Below, in pieces: positions 31,851 through 43,030 of a stretch of 64,000 bases of DNA (position 1 is its first letter; every line of letters begins with the position of its first letter). Where the stretch lies: positions 71,009,751 through 71,073,750 of the forward strand of contig JAYESD010000001.1 of the NCBI GenBank assembly GCA_036927565.1, written 5' to 3'. The position numbers were made by a program, and so were the translations under genes. Below the pieces are notes generated by a model. The model saw only the letters and a list, made by a program, of their open reading frames with translations, was not told where the DNA came from and did no database searches. Source of the stretch: Tuctoria greenei. Taxonomy: Eukaryota > Streptophyta > Magnoliopsida > Poales > Poaceae.

Positions 31851-32069
31851 CAATATATGCATGGAAGCAATGATCTAGGGGTAGACATTGAAAATGAAGA
31901 TAATGAAGAGCAAGTGACCTCACAAGTGCCTCACCCAAGAGTACATCAGAGTATACAAATAGATCATCCCATCGACAACATCATTGGAGATATTGCAAAG
32001 GGAGTAACTACTAGATCTCGTATTGCAATTTTTTGTGAACATTAATCTTTTGTCTCGTTTCTGGAACCA

Positions 32070-32790
32070 TACAGGGTTGATGAAGCATTAAAAGATCCAA
32101 ATTGGGTGACCGCCATGCAAGAGTAACTGAACAACTTCAAAAGAAATGAAGTATGAGATCTTGTGGAAAAACCAAAAGCAAACGTCGTGGGCACGAAATG
32201 GGTCTTTCGGAACAAGCAAGATGAACACAGAGTCATAACAAGAAACAAGTCACGACTTGTGGCAAAAGGTTACCCACAAGTTGAAGCACATTCCTCAACG
32301 GTCCTATCAAGGAAGAGGTGCACGTGGAGCAACCACCGGGATTTTAAGATAAAGAGTACCGCAACCATGTGCATAAACTCCGTAAGGCTCTCTATGGCCT
32401 CAAACAAGCTCCTCAAGCTTGGTATGAGTGCCTTAGGGACTTTCTCACTCAAATGGCTTTAAAATAAGAAATGCTGATTAAATTGTGTTTACAAAGCATT
32501 TTGATGGTCATCTATACTTGTGTCAGATTTACGTTGATGACATCATTTTTGGTTCTACTAATAAATCTTTTTGTGAAGAATTTAGTAAAATTATGACAGA
32601 CCGATAAGAGATGTCAATGATGGGCGAATTGAAGTTATATTTGGGATTCCAAGTGAAGCAGCTGAAAGAGGGTACTTTCATTTCCCAAACTAGGTACATG
32701 TAGGACATCCTCAAAAAGTTCAGTATGGACAAAGCCAATCCCATCAAGACCCCCATGGCAACTAATGGACATCTCGACCTCAACGAAGAC
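32070..32790 (+). pseudogene. Reverse transcriptase of C2, motif A deleted
   Basis: The fingers (VVGTKWVFRNKQD, KSRLVAKGYPQVE) are followed at about 32285 by an abrupt jump to FLNGPIKEE-type sequence, so roughly 45 residues including the motif-A catalytic Asp are missing. ALYGLKQAPQAWYECL follows. YVDD is intact at 32530-32541, then MSMMGELKLYLGFQVKQL. Stops near 32356 and 32460 and small shifts add damage. It cannot be active. Confidence 0.82.
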
Positions 32791-33375
32791 GGTCCAGATG
32801 TGGATGAAAAAGGTATATTGGTCTATGATTGGTTCACTGCTTTATTTATGTGCATCTAGGCCTGATATTATGCTTAGTGTGTGTATGTGTGCAAGGTTTC
32901 AAGCTACACCTATAGAGTGTCATTTAATAGCTATAAAAAGAATTTTAAGATACCTTGTGCACACACCTAACTTGGGCCTTTGGTATCCTAAAGGATCCAA
33001 GTTTAACCTTATAGGTTATTTCGATGTTGACTATGCAGGCTGCAAATTCGATAGGAAGAGCACCTCATGAACCTGCCAAATTCTTGGCAGATCCTTAGTT
33101 TCATGGTCCTCAAAGAAACAAAATTCCATTGCTCTTTCCACAGCTGAATCGGAGTATATTGCAACCGGTAGTTGTTGTGCACAACTACTTTGGATGCGAC
33201 AAACTCTAAGGGATTATGGTTACAATTTGAACCATATACCACTCCTATGTGATAATGAAAGTGCCATAAAAAATGCATACAATCCAGTAGAGCACTCAAG
33301 AACCAAGAACATAGACATACATCATCATCTTCTAAGAGATCATTCATTAAAAGGTGACATAGTAATCTCATAAGA
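32791..33375 (+). pseudogene. RNase H of C2
   Basis: SMIGSLLYLCASRPDIMLSV links RT to RNase H; catalytic Asp in DVDYAGCKFDR, Glu in LSTAESEYIATGSCCAQ, Asp in LCDNESAIKNAYNP. One TGA follows KSTS at 33068-33070. The frame ends at KGDIVIS, well short of the LADIFTKPLD tail that C1 retains, and runs almost directly into the extra ORF. Confidence 0.8.
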
Positions 33376-33405
33376 ATTCCATACAAGGCACCCACCACAA
33401 AGTAG

Positions 33406-34083
33406 TTGAAGCCATTCTTTGCGGTGCTTTATAAAATTTTGAGGAATACTATTGCTCCAAAGGATGGAGATGTAGGGACAATTCAAGGAACTCTAAGGAC
33501 CTTTATGAAAGTGATAAGCAAGAAAAGGACCTTCAATGTCTTTGAATATGTCTACAATGACACTATGAACATCTCAATCACCCTGAATAGGTCCTATAGC
33601 CATGCACCTTACATCATGTTCATGATTGAGAAGGTAACCGGCCTTGAGCTTGTCAAATATGTTGAGCATGCCGGCCTCAAGCCTAGAATCCACCGGTCGA
33701 CAATTCCCAATGCTCCTGCCTCACCTGCAGTAGAGCAAAGATCAAATCAAGCAAATGAAGGCACAAGGACTCCAGTTTCTACCTCTACCCCTCCATCCTC
33801 CAAAGAGTCCTCTAGTGGTGTATTGAAGATGCTTTCCTCCATCTTTGTGTCCTGCCACAAAGTGGAAGTTAAGCAACACAAGGAAAGCTTTGCTAGGAAG
33901 AGGCACCAGATTTATATGAAGGCAAACATCAAAGCAATATGTGAGAAGCTTGGTATTGAGCCAGTGGGATCTCCTCAAATTTCAGAGGATTCTGAAGAAA
34001 AAATTACAGAGATGGCACCTCTCATAGAACAAGAATTGGCCTCCTTTGGACTTGCGGGTGTCACTGTTCATCCTCCTCATTAG
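33406..34083 (+). CDS. Extra ORF after pol in C2 (unknown function)
   Basis: A 225-codon open frame in the position where some SIRE elements carry an env-like or other third ORF. Middle motif: FNVFEYVYND then SHAPYIMFMIEKVTGLELVKYVEHAGLKPR; then a Ser/Thr/Pro-rich linker and a basic-to-acidic C-terminal helix (CEKLGIEP, EEKITEMAPLIEQELASF). C3's extra ORF (40617-41957) has the matching FNVFNYI, CYAPYIMKMI and KDAAHKKL, and is longer at the N-terminus, so this copy is N-truncated and joined to RNase H by a deletion. I see no signal peptide or membrane segment here, which argues against an envelope protein. Function not known to me. Confidence 0.6.
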   Translation: MKPFFAVLYKILRNTIAPKDGDVGTIQGTLRTFMKVISKKRTFNVFEYVYNDTMNISITLNRSYSHAPYIMFMIEKVTGLELVKYVEHAGLKPRIHRSTIPNAPASPAVEQRSNQANEGTRTPVSTSTPPSSKESSSGVLKMLSSIFVSCHKVEVKQHKESFARKRHQIYMKANIKAICEKLGIEPVGSPQISEDSEEKITEMAPLIEQELASFGLAGVTVHPPH

Positions 34084-34547
34084 CATGCTCATGAGTCTGA
34101 AGATGAAGATGAAGACAGGACTAAGAGTGAGAGAGCGAGTGACGAAGAGTGATTCCCCTCAATTTTTCCCTTTTTGGTGCCTTGATGTCAAAGGGGGGAG
34201 ATTGAGACTAATAGTCTGTCTATTTATGAGCCTAAAGGACTAGTGATATTGGGCATGCATCTTTTGTGTTTCTTAAGTTTCAAACTATTTTCATCTCTAT
34301 TTGGATGCCTATTTTTTAAAAAAATTTGAATGTGTGATGCTCATTCTATTCTTGTGATTGTAATTGTTGTATTTTTTATTATGCACATCAAAATATCTGA
34401 CCACACACACCTTTAGGCACCCCACCATAATGAGTGCAAATATGTGATAATTTTTTGTTGTTCATATGTCATTCTCATATATGCACACTTTATGAAAATC
34501 AATTTTACTCTTTATTCTGAAATCTCAACTGGTTGTCATTAATCACC
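34084..34547 (+). other. 3' untranslated region of C2
   Basis: AT-rich, no ORF with recognisable homology. A second purine-rich tract (AAAGGGGGGAGATTGAG, about 34190-34206) resembles the polypurine tract at 34548 and may be a duplicate of it. Confidence 0.5.
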
Positions 34548-34561
34548 AAAAAGGGGGAGAT
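34548..34561 (+). other. Polypurine tract of C2
   Basis: AAAAAGGGGGAGAT runs directly into the 3' LTR start TGAAAG; this is the expected plus-strand primer. Confidence 0.85.
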
Positions 34562-35887
34562 TGAAAGTGCATCTAGGCATTCTCTTGTGGGTTTTGGACG
34601 ATTGATGACAAACAAATGAGATCCTAATGAATTCGTTGAGATGAATTCTGGTCTACAAAGACTAGAACTTATGGTGCACTCAAAAAGGTGAAAATGAGGA
34701 GTGAGAAAAGAAAAAGCCCAAATGATCAAGGAAGCACAAAGTACAAATCAATGTATAGGATGTGTGTGAGAGACACATCCCAAGAGCTTATATCTTTTCT
34801 TAGAGGGTATGGGCTAAAATCAGTACTGATCTGTTCAACTCACTGACCTCACTCGGACACGTGTCAGACAAGTCCGTTCAACTTTCTAATATTCATTCAA
34901 CACATATCACCATGCATCGGACAAGTTCGTTCTATTGAGGACTAGTCCGATTGAGTCTCTGGACCCATCATGGACTAGTCCGAACAACTTTAAGTTCCAA
35001 TACGAAAAAGTACGGATTACCTCACAGCACACCAGACTAGTCTGATCCCCAGAGCGGACTAGTCCAACCTTCGAGATCCCTAACAATAACTTTTTTGGAC
35101 ATTTTATAAATAGATGATCCATGAGCCCACAATAGATACACCATACACAACAGCGAACAACCAAGAACCCTAGCGCCGCCACTTGTCCAAAGAGCACAGA
35201 AACACCTCTCCCCACACATCTAAAGCCCTTAAAAGTTAAATCTTTTGGGAATCCAGATTTTGGATAGGGGGATCGTCTTCTACGCATTGCTAAGATCTTG
35301 GGGTTTGATCTCTTATACATTCTTGCATCTGCTGTAAATCTTTCGAGTGTTTGATCGCTTTTCTCTCTATAATTCTGTGGGAGACCTCAACGTGTGAGGT
35401 TGCCCCACCGATTTGATGATTGCCCCCGTGATCGTGGAACCCAAGTCATCCTTCTTGGTGACTTGAAGAGGTAAAGTGTTGATTGAGACCCGACTTTGTG
35501 AGGGCTCCTCAACGAGGACGTAGATCTCTTTGGTGAGATTGAACCTCGGTAAAAATCCTTGTCTCTAGTGTTCTTGTTATTTACTTTTGCAATCATCATC
35601 TAGGGCATAGGGTTGATTAATCTTGCAACTTATATTAATCTTGTGTTCCTCATTCAAATCAATCATCCTAAAACTTACACAAGTTGTTAGGATAATTTAC
35701 TTAATTCCGCTGCTGTAACATTTGAGAAGAATACATTAAACAATCTCTCTTTTCGTCGGTATAACTAGCTTACCGTACTAGTCCGTACTGATATCGGACT
35801 AGTTCGGCCCTCCTGTATTTGACAAATCTGTTGAGTGTTGCAGGAAAAGTTTTCAATGCCTATTCACCCCTCTCTAGGCCACATTCA
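34562..35887 (+). repeat. 3' LTR of C2
   Basis: 1326 bp, pairs with 26579-28040. It contains the GGACWAGTCYG palindrome cluster (about 34850-35070) and a TATAAATAG box at about 35104-35112. It is shorter than the 5' copy through deletions, including one near 34815-34835. Confidence 0.92.
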
Positions 35888-35892
35888 TCGGG

Positions 35893-36306
35893 TGCTCGCC
35901 ATTTTCTCGGTAATTCACTTGTTGCTTGGTCCTCTAGGAAACAAAGTTCAGTTGCACAATCCATGGGTGAATCTAAATAGGTAGCTGCTGCTAGCGCTTG
36001 CTCACAAATGCTTTCGATTGTTCAAACACTTAAGGACTATGGGATTGATCTAGATAGTGTTCCACTGTTTTGTGATAACACAGTGCCATTTGCATTGCTA
36101 AAAACCCCGTGCAACATTCTAGAACAAAGCACATTTACATTAGGTATCACTTTCTCTCTAATAATGTAGAAAAAGAAAACATTGTGCTTTACCATGTAGA
36201 TACCAAACAACAATTGGCTGACATTTTTACAAAACCTTTGGATTTCACCTATTTTTATTTCATTCGTAGTAAAATAGGTGTTATGCATCCTCATGGCTTA
36301 AATTGA
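35893..36306 (+). pseudogene. RNase H of C1, 3' part
   Basis: Continues the domain split by C2: LVAWSSRKQSSVAQS, a Glu-bearing helix, YGIDLDSVPLFCDN with catalytic Asp, then, after a shift, YHVDTKQQLADIFTKPLD, the typical copia pol terminus. A TAG near 35979-35981 and a frame change at about 36090 break it. TAA-type stop at 36304-36306 ends pol. Confidence 0.82.
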
Positions 36307-37294
36307 GGGGGGTTTTTTTTTAAACTTGGGAAGTCTATGTGTGAATCTGATTTTAAAATAATATGAACATAGTATTTCATACATATATGACTTTGTGATT
36401 CCTTTTACCCCCTGAAAGTTCTTACTACATTACTCGCGTTATATATTTTGTGGTTTTTGCCATGACTAGTAATTGGAATAATTACTTACACTAAAGCTGG
36501 TCATGATCGAACTTTCTTGCTGTTTTGAACTTGTTGCATGCTCACAAGTGCTTTTAATAATAAAAAGTTAAGCAATCAACTATCCAAATGTTGAGCTTTT
36601 ACGATTAAACAGAAAAATGAGAAAAGATCAAGAGAATATGCATGCATCTCACTTCTTCTTTTGAGATAGCTTATCATTGCACTTAGATATGAACTTGGAA
36701 GAAGATGTGTATGACTAAAACCATGTCCTTATGCTTCTTATTGTCAAATGATATAGGCTTGGCTTGGTTGGTTAGAATAAGTCTGATGCGGCATATAATC
36801 TCTTGCAAATATCATATGATCTAAATTTTTGCTTTAAAAATAATAAAAATGCAGCAACATGTGTCATGCTTTTAGGTCTTGAAATAGTTAAGTTTGTGAG
36901 TTCATGACTCGCTTAAATTGAAAAATTACATTTGATATCTAGCATGACTTACACTACTTTATGTATCTCATTGATGTGACAGTGTATGTTACTTGATAGT
37001 ATGACTTGGATGAGCTTAGTTTCATATGTATGTTATAATATGCTCATAGCAATTAAAATTTCTCTTTTGAACCTTGTTGAAACATTGTCAAATGGGAGAA
37101 ATATGTCACATATTGCACATTCACAAGTGTTTCACATGTTCTTCTCAAAGGGAGAATTTGTTTTTGAAATTTCTTTCTCATTTGATTTTTGATTTTTAAA
37201 AAGGGGGAGACAATTGTTTTCAAAACTTTTCATGTAAAGAAGCGAATGTCCGGATTCTAAGTGGTGTTGCCAATGCATTCATCAAGGGGGTGAT
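36307..37294 (+). other. 3' non-coding region of C1 with polypurine tracts
   Basis: 988 bp with no supported gene. Purine-rich tracts occur near 36305-36313, at 37198-37211 (AAAAAGGGGGAGAC) and at 37282-37293 (TCAAGGGGGTGA, adjoining the LTR; the likely functional primer). Unlike C2 and C3 there is no extra ORF here. Confidence 0.6.
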
Positions 37295-39018
37295 TGTGAG
37301 ACCTATGTGTGCTGAATACATTGGCAATTTAAATAAAAGCGAGGGTTCACGCGCAAAGTTTTGAGTATTGCTGAAAAGCTTACTTTGGATTGTCGAAACT
37401 TGCGGGAATCCGTTTTGCATGGTCCGAACTTCATTGCACGTGAGTTGCACGTGTTTTCTCTCTTCGGGTTGTCCAAACTTTTCTCACATGACTTGCACAT
37501 GTTCAACACTTAGGATTGTCCGAACTTCCACACATGCAAGATGCACGTGAGTCGATAGAGGTCGATATTTACAAATGTATTTTTAGGAGTAACGTTACCC
37601 TCGATGGTTCAGGACTGTCTAACTTTCTCAATGCATATTGGGAGTAATACTTACTGTGCAAAATTTTCATATTGAGTTTGGTTGCACTGTTTTGCTCTAT
37701 TCTGCTCTGTTTTAACTTGTAATATTCCAAACTTGCTTTTGGCTTATGGGAAGGATTGTTTAGTGTTCATTTACTAAGTTTTTGATATGTTATTGCTTAT
37801 TATGGTGGTTAAACATTGCTATGTGTTGCAACATGCTTTTGTGATGTGCTCACATAAGGTGTTGTGTTTTTCGGACTAACGAGAGTCAAGTCGAGAACTT
37901 GGGCTCGCAAAGATTGGTTGTTTGTTCATGTGCAGGTGTTGCTTGAGGTCAAGACATGGCTGGTGATAGGATCCATTAAACTAGTCTTAGATAGATGATG
38001 AGGTTCAACAACCAAGTTCGAGAGGAATTATGGTTGAGTTGATCAGGAGGACACTCAACATGTTTGGGTCAAGAACAATGCATATGAAGGTATCGTGGAT
38101 GTTGTTGGAAGGTGTTTGCATGTTTGCAAGGAGTGCATGGACATGGCAACATAGTTCCAAGATGTGATGAAGAGATATGGACGTGAAGATGTGGCTAAAA
38201 AGGTCTAACCGGCTATATTATGGACTCAGGCTACGGCTGAGTCGGTTATGACTCAAATATGGAAAGATTTGAGTTGGTTTTGATAAAAATCGTGTTGGAC
38301 ATTAAGTAGAGTTGTTTTAGGAATGTGGGATACGTTCCTAAAGTGTTTGGAAGTTTTAGCATTGCTTCTATCTACATATGGAAGAGCCCTAAGCAGTTAT
38401 GGTAAGTTTGAGTTAGAGTTCAAGTAAGATTAGAGTCCTAGTTTGGATTGGGTTGGCCTTATGGCTGGTTATATAAGCAAGGGAGGCCAAAGCTCTGGGT
38501 AAGACGACTTTGGAGATGTTCCTCTTGTGTTTATATGAATAAAAGATCGTAGTTTAGAGGAGCTTTTGTGCCTTGTTTGCCCGACTTGTTTTCGTCAAGT
38601 CTTTCTCGTCGAGTTTCTGTGCTGCCCGAACTTTCTTCATTGTTTTGATCGTAACTCGAGTTTTACAAATCCAATTGATGTTATTATTTTTGCGCTGTCT
38701 TCACAACTCAATACTCTATAATCTTTGAAAATTTCACGATCATTGGATTTGTGGTTCTTGAGTTAGACAAGCTTCTTGGCAGCATAGCAGATCTGTTTGT
38801 TCTTTGTTAGAACATATTGACCTTTGCTCATGGTTTTGGTCATAACTTGAGTTTTACTTGACGATTTCTCATGATTCTTGTTGTAGTGTCTCTATGACTT
38901 TATTTTCTACAATCCATACTAGTTTTTTGCCGAGGGGTTTTTGTTGCTTCCGCTGAAAGAGTTTTAATCTACCATTCACCTCTCTCTATTATATTTTCAC
39001 GTGCTCTTCGATCCTACA
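37295..39018 (+). repeat. 3' LTR of C1
   Basis: 1724 bp from TGTGAGACC to CGATCCTACA. TATA box in GGTTATATAAGC near 38467-38478. Its last 650-700 bp match 20841-21549, and the full length matches 39019-40616 in inverted orientation (for example AACAATGCATATG and TGCTGAATACATTGGC blocks). Confidence 0.88.
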
Positions 39019-40616
39019 CAAAGAGCTTGTGAAAATCTACCAAAGAGGGGTGAACAGTAGATTAAAAACTTTATGCAGAAGCTAGAAAACCCCATGGTAA
39101 AAAACCATCTAACGGAGAAAGTTGTGTGTGCAACTGATCTAAACGTGTTCAACCATGAAAAAACTAGTATAGGTTGTAGAGCATCAAGTAAAAAAGACAT
39201 CACAACAAGATCACATGAAAATTTTGAGTAGACCTTAAGTTATGGCTACAAGATGATTGATATCTAAAGCCAACACAAAAAGATTAATGGCAATTGGATC
39301 AGTAAATGCGAGTTATGATCAATATACAAAAGCAATGCTGGGCCGCATAGAAACTCAACGAGAAAAGCTTGAAGCAAACAAGCCGGACAACCAAGACATA
39401 AAAGCTCCTCACAAACTATGAATTTTATTCATCAAAAACAAGAGATGCATTTGCTTGTTGTCATCTCCACGAGCCCTGGCTCCATGCTTATATAACCAGC
39501 CCTTAGGCAACTCCAATCCAACTAGGACTCCCAACTCCTACTTGGATTCAATCAAAACTTTTCATAACTGCTTAAACTCTTTCATGCGCAAATAGAAGCA
39601 ATACAAGGACTTCCAAATATCTTAGAAATGTCTCAGACATTCCTAAAATAACTCAACTTTGTGTCTCACATGAAATCTAACTAAATGAAATCTAAACTTT
39701 CTATAACGCACCATAACCATCTCAGCTTCATCTTGAGCGTGTAATCCATCCAGTAGGAGCTATCCAGCCATATCTTCTCATGCATAAATCTCACCACGTA
39801 TTGGAATGATGTTTCCACGTCCATGCACCCTTGCACATGTGCAAACACGCAAAAATGTCCATGACGCCTCCATATGCATTGTTCTTGACTCAAACATGTT
39901 GTGTGATCCTCCTTCATCAATCAGCCACAATTTCTCCTGAACTTCGTTGTTGAACCTCATCTTACCCCTAAGATTAGTTCAATGGATCATCATCACCAAT
40001 CATGTCTTGACATCAAGAAACACCTGCACATGGGGATACAACCAATCTTTGCAAGCCCAAGTTCTCGACTTATTAGTCCAAAAATCACAATACCTTATGT
40101 GAGCACCTAACATAAGCATGTTGCACAACTTAGCAAAACATTGTCCATTATTATCAACCAAAACACATCAAAACTTAGTATAAAAAACTAAGAAACCTTT
40201 CCAAAAGTCAAAAGTATGCTCTATATTCAACCCAAAAATATCCATAAAAAACATAGTATGTAAATACCAAGCACACTTTCACAGAAATGAAAATCACCCA
40301 TACAGGTGAAAAACAACGCTGTCAAACCAAATCCATGATTACTAAAATATCTGCATGATTATAAAAGAAAATGTTGAGATCAGACAAATCAAACTACCTT
40401 GCCGCTGTTCAAATTGAAGAGATCGAACACTCCGTTCTAAAAATCACATGCAGCTCACATGTGTTTAGTTCGGACTCTCTGAACTGGTGTCCCGAACTAC
40501 ATATTGACAAGTTCAAACAGTTCGATGAACTAGGCTTGTCACGTATATTCAAAACTTTACATGTAAACCCTCACTTTTAGCCTATTTGCCAATGTATTCA
40601 GCACCTAGGTTTCACA
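39019..40616 (-). repeat. Inverted LTR of the C1 family
   Basis: Reverse-complement LTR, ending TTTCACA at 40616 (TGTGAAA on the minus strand). It lacks the terminal 8-9 bases expected at its left edge and abuts the C1 LTR end directly. The TATA box on the minus strand is at about 39496-39488. On its right it interrupts the extra ORF of C3 after the SDGSEDE codons. It may be a solo LTR, or the end of an element whose body was left of C1 and is now lost. No target duplication can be tested. Confidence 0.8.
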
Positions 40617-41957
40617 CTCATCCTCACTGCCATCGGAGATAGGAGGACCGGACAGAGGGATCTCTAACTTGGCCTGAATCTCGATCAAGTCCCATTGGTT
40701 CCTCTTCCCAAATCTCTTGACCTGGTGTGAGTTTAGCTATGCTGACCGACACATGCTAAACATGGCCTTGAGGATCTTGCAAAGCCCAGAGGAGCAACTC
40801 GGTTGCTGCGGTAGAGGAGGAGGTGGTGATGCCCTGGCACGATCTGAAAAGTCTAACTAAGGAGATGCCTTGGAGGAGCTGGGTTGAGAGATTCTCACCG
40901 GATGAAGAGTCCTCGAAGGCATCTATGGCAAAAGCTTCTTGTGAGCAGCATCCTTCACAAAATTCTTCTGAGACACATGCTAAATCATCTTCATGATATA
41001 TGGAGCATAGCAACATGAAGGGGCAGTGTTCTTTGAAGCATGGTAGATCTCCTCAATGATGTAGTTGAACACATTAAACTTGTTGTCACTTTTCGAACAC
41101 TTCAACAAGTTCCTGAAGTTGTTGTTGATCTATTTGGTATCTCCATCCTTCAAAGCCAAGGTCTTCCTAGTGATGCAGTTCATCACTTGGAAGACGGGGA
41201 GGATACCATGTGTGAAGAATGGATTCACAGGGAGACTAGCATCATAGAGAAAGTCCAACCAGTTAACACTCACTATGTCCTTCTCATGGATCTTGACCTC
41301 ATATCAAAGAGTCCTATAGATACCCAACATCCTAGCAAAATCCTCAAAGGACACAGTGTGCTTCTCCCCATGGGTCATCCAAGTCAAACTCTCGTCATCG
41401 TGAAAATACACGGTTGCATAGAACTGGAGGATGACTTCAACATTCCTTGGGTATTGGATGCTTGCGAAATCCTTGATGTTGTGGTACCTCAAGCACTGAT
41501 CACTTCCTCAAACAAAGGATAATGCTTCTTTTGTATTGCATCCCAATCAATCCATTGCATCTTTGACACTGGATGCTTCTTTGTATGAGGATGGAGCGAT
41601 AATAATCCATGTGGAAAAATCTCCAGAACCTTGGATCCGCGTTGACTTGAGGTTCCCTGTAACAGGGGCATATCCCTTTGTTGACTAGCTTCTTTTAAGT
41701 TTCTTCTATAATCAACCCTTTGATTGAGCCACCTTGGGTCACCTACTGGGGCAGTGACAACCAATATCCCAATCTCCTCATACTGGGGTGATGCTGCTCT
41801 ACTTCCTTGCCCTTGATCTCAGATCACAATCGCTCAACTCGCGGGCTGCACCAGTCGAGCCACGAGTACCCTTCTTAGAGGGTTGAGCGGCTTTAGAGGA
41901 GTGATTCCTGTTGTTTCTTTTCTTCGACCTCCTCTTGCGCTGAGGATCGCCAAACAT
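40617..41957 (-). pseudogene. Extra ORF of C3 (unknown function, shared with C2)
   Basis: Read right to left from ATG at 41957-41955: a basic N-terminus (FGDPQRKRRSKKRNN), then RWLNQRVDYRRNL, WIDWDAIQKKHYPLFEEVI, NVEVILQFYATVYFHDDES, WMTHGEKHTVSFEDFARMLGI, then FNVFNYIIEEI and CYAPYIMKMI, matching C2's extra ORF. The MQWIDWDAI to FARMLGI part resembles the 'putative plant transposon protein' type of domain found in many plant elements (by eye only). Frame changes near 41770-41800, around 41490 and downstream, plus stops near 41303 and within 40650-41150, make it a relic. Its 3' end is cut off at 40616 by the inverted LTR. No membrane helix seen. Confidence 0.6.
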
Positions 41958-42160
41958 GATGTTCGAGATTAATATAAGATGGTATGAATACAAGGAGGTT
42001 GAGGCAAATCAATGAAAGTTGTGTAAAATTTTAGATTGAAACTGCATAGGATCAGACATATCTGAAGTTCACTTCGGGTATGCACAAGGTAAATCGGATA
42101 CATCCGTAGTGTCTCGGACTTGTCCGACACTCATCGGATAAGTTCGATGCATATGTCGGA
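41958..42160 (-). promoter_or_regulatory. Leader of C3 extra ORF with palindromes
   Basis: Non-coding. The part at 42090-42160 carries CGGAC-TT-GTCCG-type palindromes (for example CGGACTTGTCCG at about 42115-42126). The sequence continues, after removing the nested insertions, at 59132. The last five bases (TCGGA, 42156-42160) are the left target duplication of the solo LTR. Confidence 0.5.
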
Positions 42161-42181
42161 TGTGGGGACCAGAGTCCCGAC
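42161..42181 (-). repeat. Large solo LTR, left fragment
   Basis: First 21 bp (plus-strand coordinates) of an LTR of about 3.9 kb, starting TGTGGGGACC. The rest is 55262-59131. G3 is inserted after CCGAC (42177-42181). Confidence 0.65.
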
Positions 42182-43030
42182 TGTCGGAGTCTGGTTCCAA
42201 CAATTCTCTTGGTACTACTGTTGGTAGCCCGCGGAGTTTGTAGTTTGTTATTGGGCTCGCAGATATTCAGAACACGATGGCAAGTTGACACGAGGATTTA
42301 CGTGGTTCAGGCCGCCTAAGCGTAATACCCTACTCCACGGGGTGTGTAGTTGTTGTATTGAGCGTCTGAGCACTTAAGGGTGTGTGTGTGTTAGAGCAGA
42401 GTCTGGAAGAAGTCTACCTATGTATCACTCGACTAGTCCTTTTATAGTACAAGGACTGGTCGTTACATCGTTAGCCTGGCCCGACATGTGGCCCTGACGG
42501 TTACTGATGCTTAATACACAATTAATGAGCTTAATTACCCTTAATAGTGTGGTAACGCGCCTTGATAGTTCCGTTACTGGTATTAAGGGCCCTCCGATCG
42601 TGTGTCATTAAGATGGTATTAATGACACTTAATCGGGTCTTGAAGTCTTTGATTGTCCCTTGAAGGTCTGAGCCGTTGGGGGTCCACCAGTCCGATTGTT
42701 GAGGCTGAAGGTCACATGTGGCAGCTCTGGAGCTTACCGTCTGGCACAGGTAGGTCCGGTGCAATTGTACATGTGTCGCTATCGAAGCTTCCCTCTATCG
42801 AGGGTTAGTTCCGGTGGTGCCGCGCGGGTATTTAGCCCGTAGATTTCCCATGTGTGGGACATAGCTCTGGTTGCAATATACACGTGGCAGCACCGGGACT
42901 AACCATAGAAGGGAGGCAGGTCTGGTACCGTATGACACATGGGGCCTTCGGAGGTCTTCAACTCAGACAGGTGAAGTTCATTTGGTCTTTTTGCAGTCCC
43001 AAGGGGTATACGGTACGCAGGGTACCGACA
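42182..43030 (-). repeat. 3' LTR of G3
   Basis: 849 bp, from TGTCGGAGTC to GGTACCGACA, pairing with 54400-55256 and related to the A/B LTRs, sharing for example the CCTTTTATAGTACAAGG region and the border sequences. Confidence 0.92.

Larger units (their letters stand above)
26579..35887 (+). mobile_element. Copia element C2 (SIRE-like), nested in C1
   Basis: Complete 9.3-kb plus-strand copia element: 5' LTR (26579-28040), primer site, gag, protease, integrase, RT, RNase H, an extra ORF and 3' LTR (34562-35887). Target duplication TCAGG (26574-26578) / TCGGG (35888-35892) differs by one G/A. Removing C2 plus one duplication rejoins the C1 RNase H frame exactly. LTRs begin TGAAAGTGCATC and end CACATTCA; they differ in length by 136 bp and at many sites, so the insertion is not recent. 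RT lacks motif A through a deletion. Confidence 0.92.
20841..39018 (+). mobile_element. Copia element C1 (SIRE-like), interrupted by C2
   Basis: Plus-strand Ty1/copia element: truncated 5' LTR (20841-21549), initiator-Met primer site, gag with zinc knuckle, protease, integrase, RT, RNase H split at 26578/35893 by C2, a non-coding 3' region and a full 3' LTR (37295-39018). Domain order PR-IN-RT-RH defines copia. Only the last ~709 bp of the 5' LTR match the 3' LTR, so about 1 kb was lost together with the left flank. Stops and frameshifts occur in every domain. No target duplication can be tested, because the left end is missing and the right end abuts another LTR. Confidence 0.85.

Noticed and set aside
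33406..34083. Envelope glycoprotein assignment for the C2 extra ORF
   Set aside because: Position fits, but no signal peptide, membrane segment or cleavage site is visible; left as unknown.
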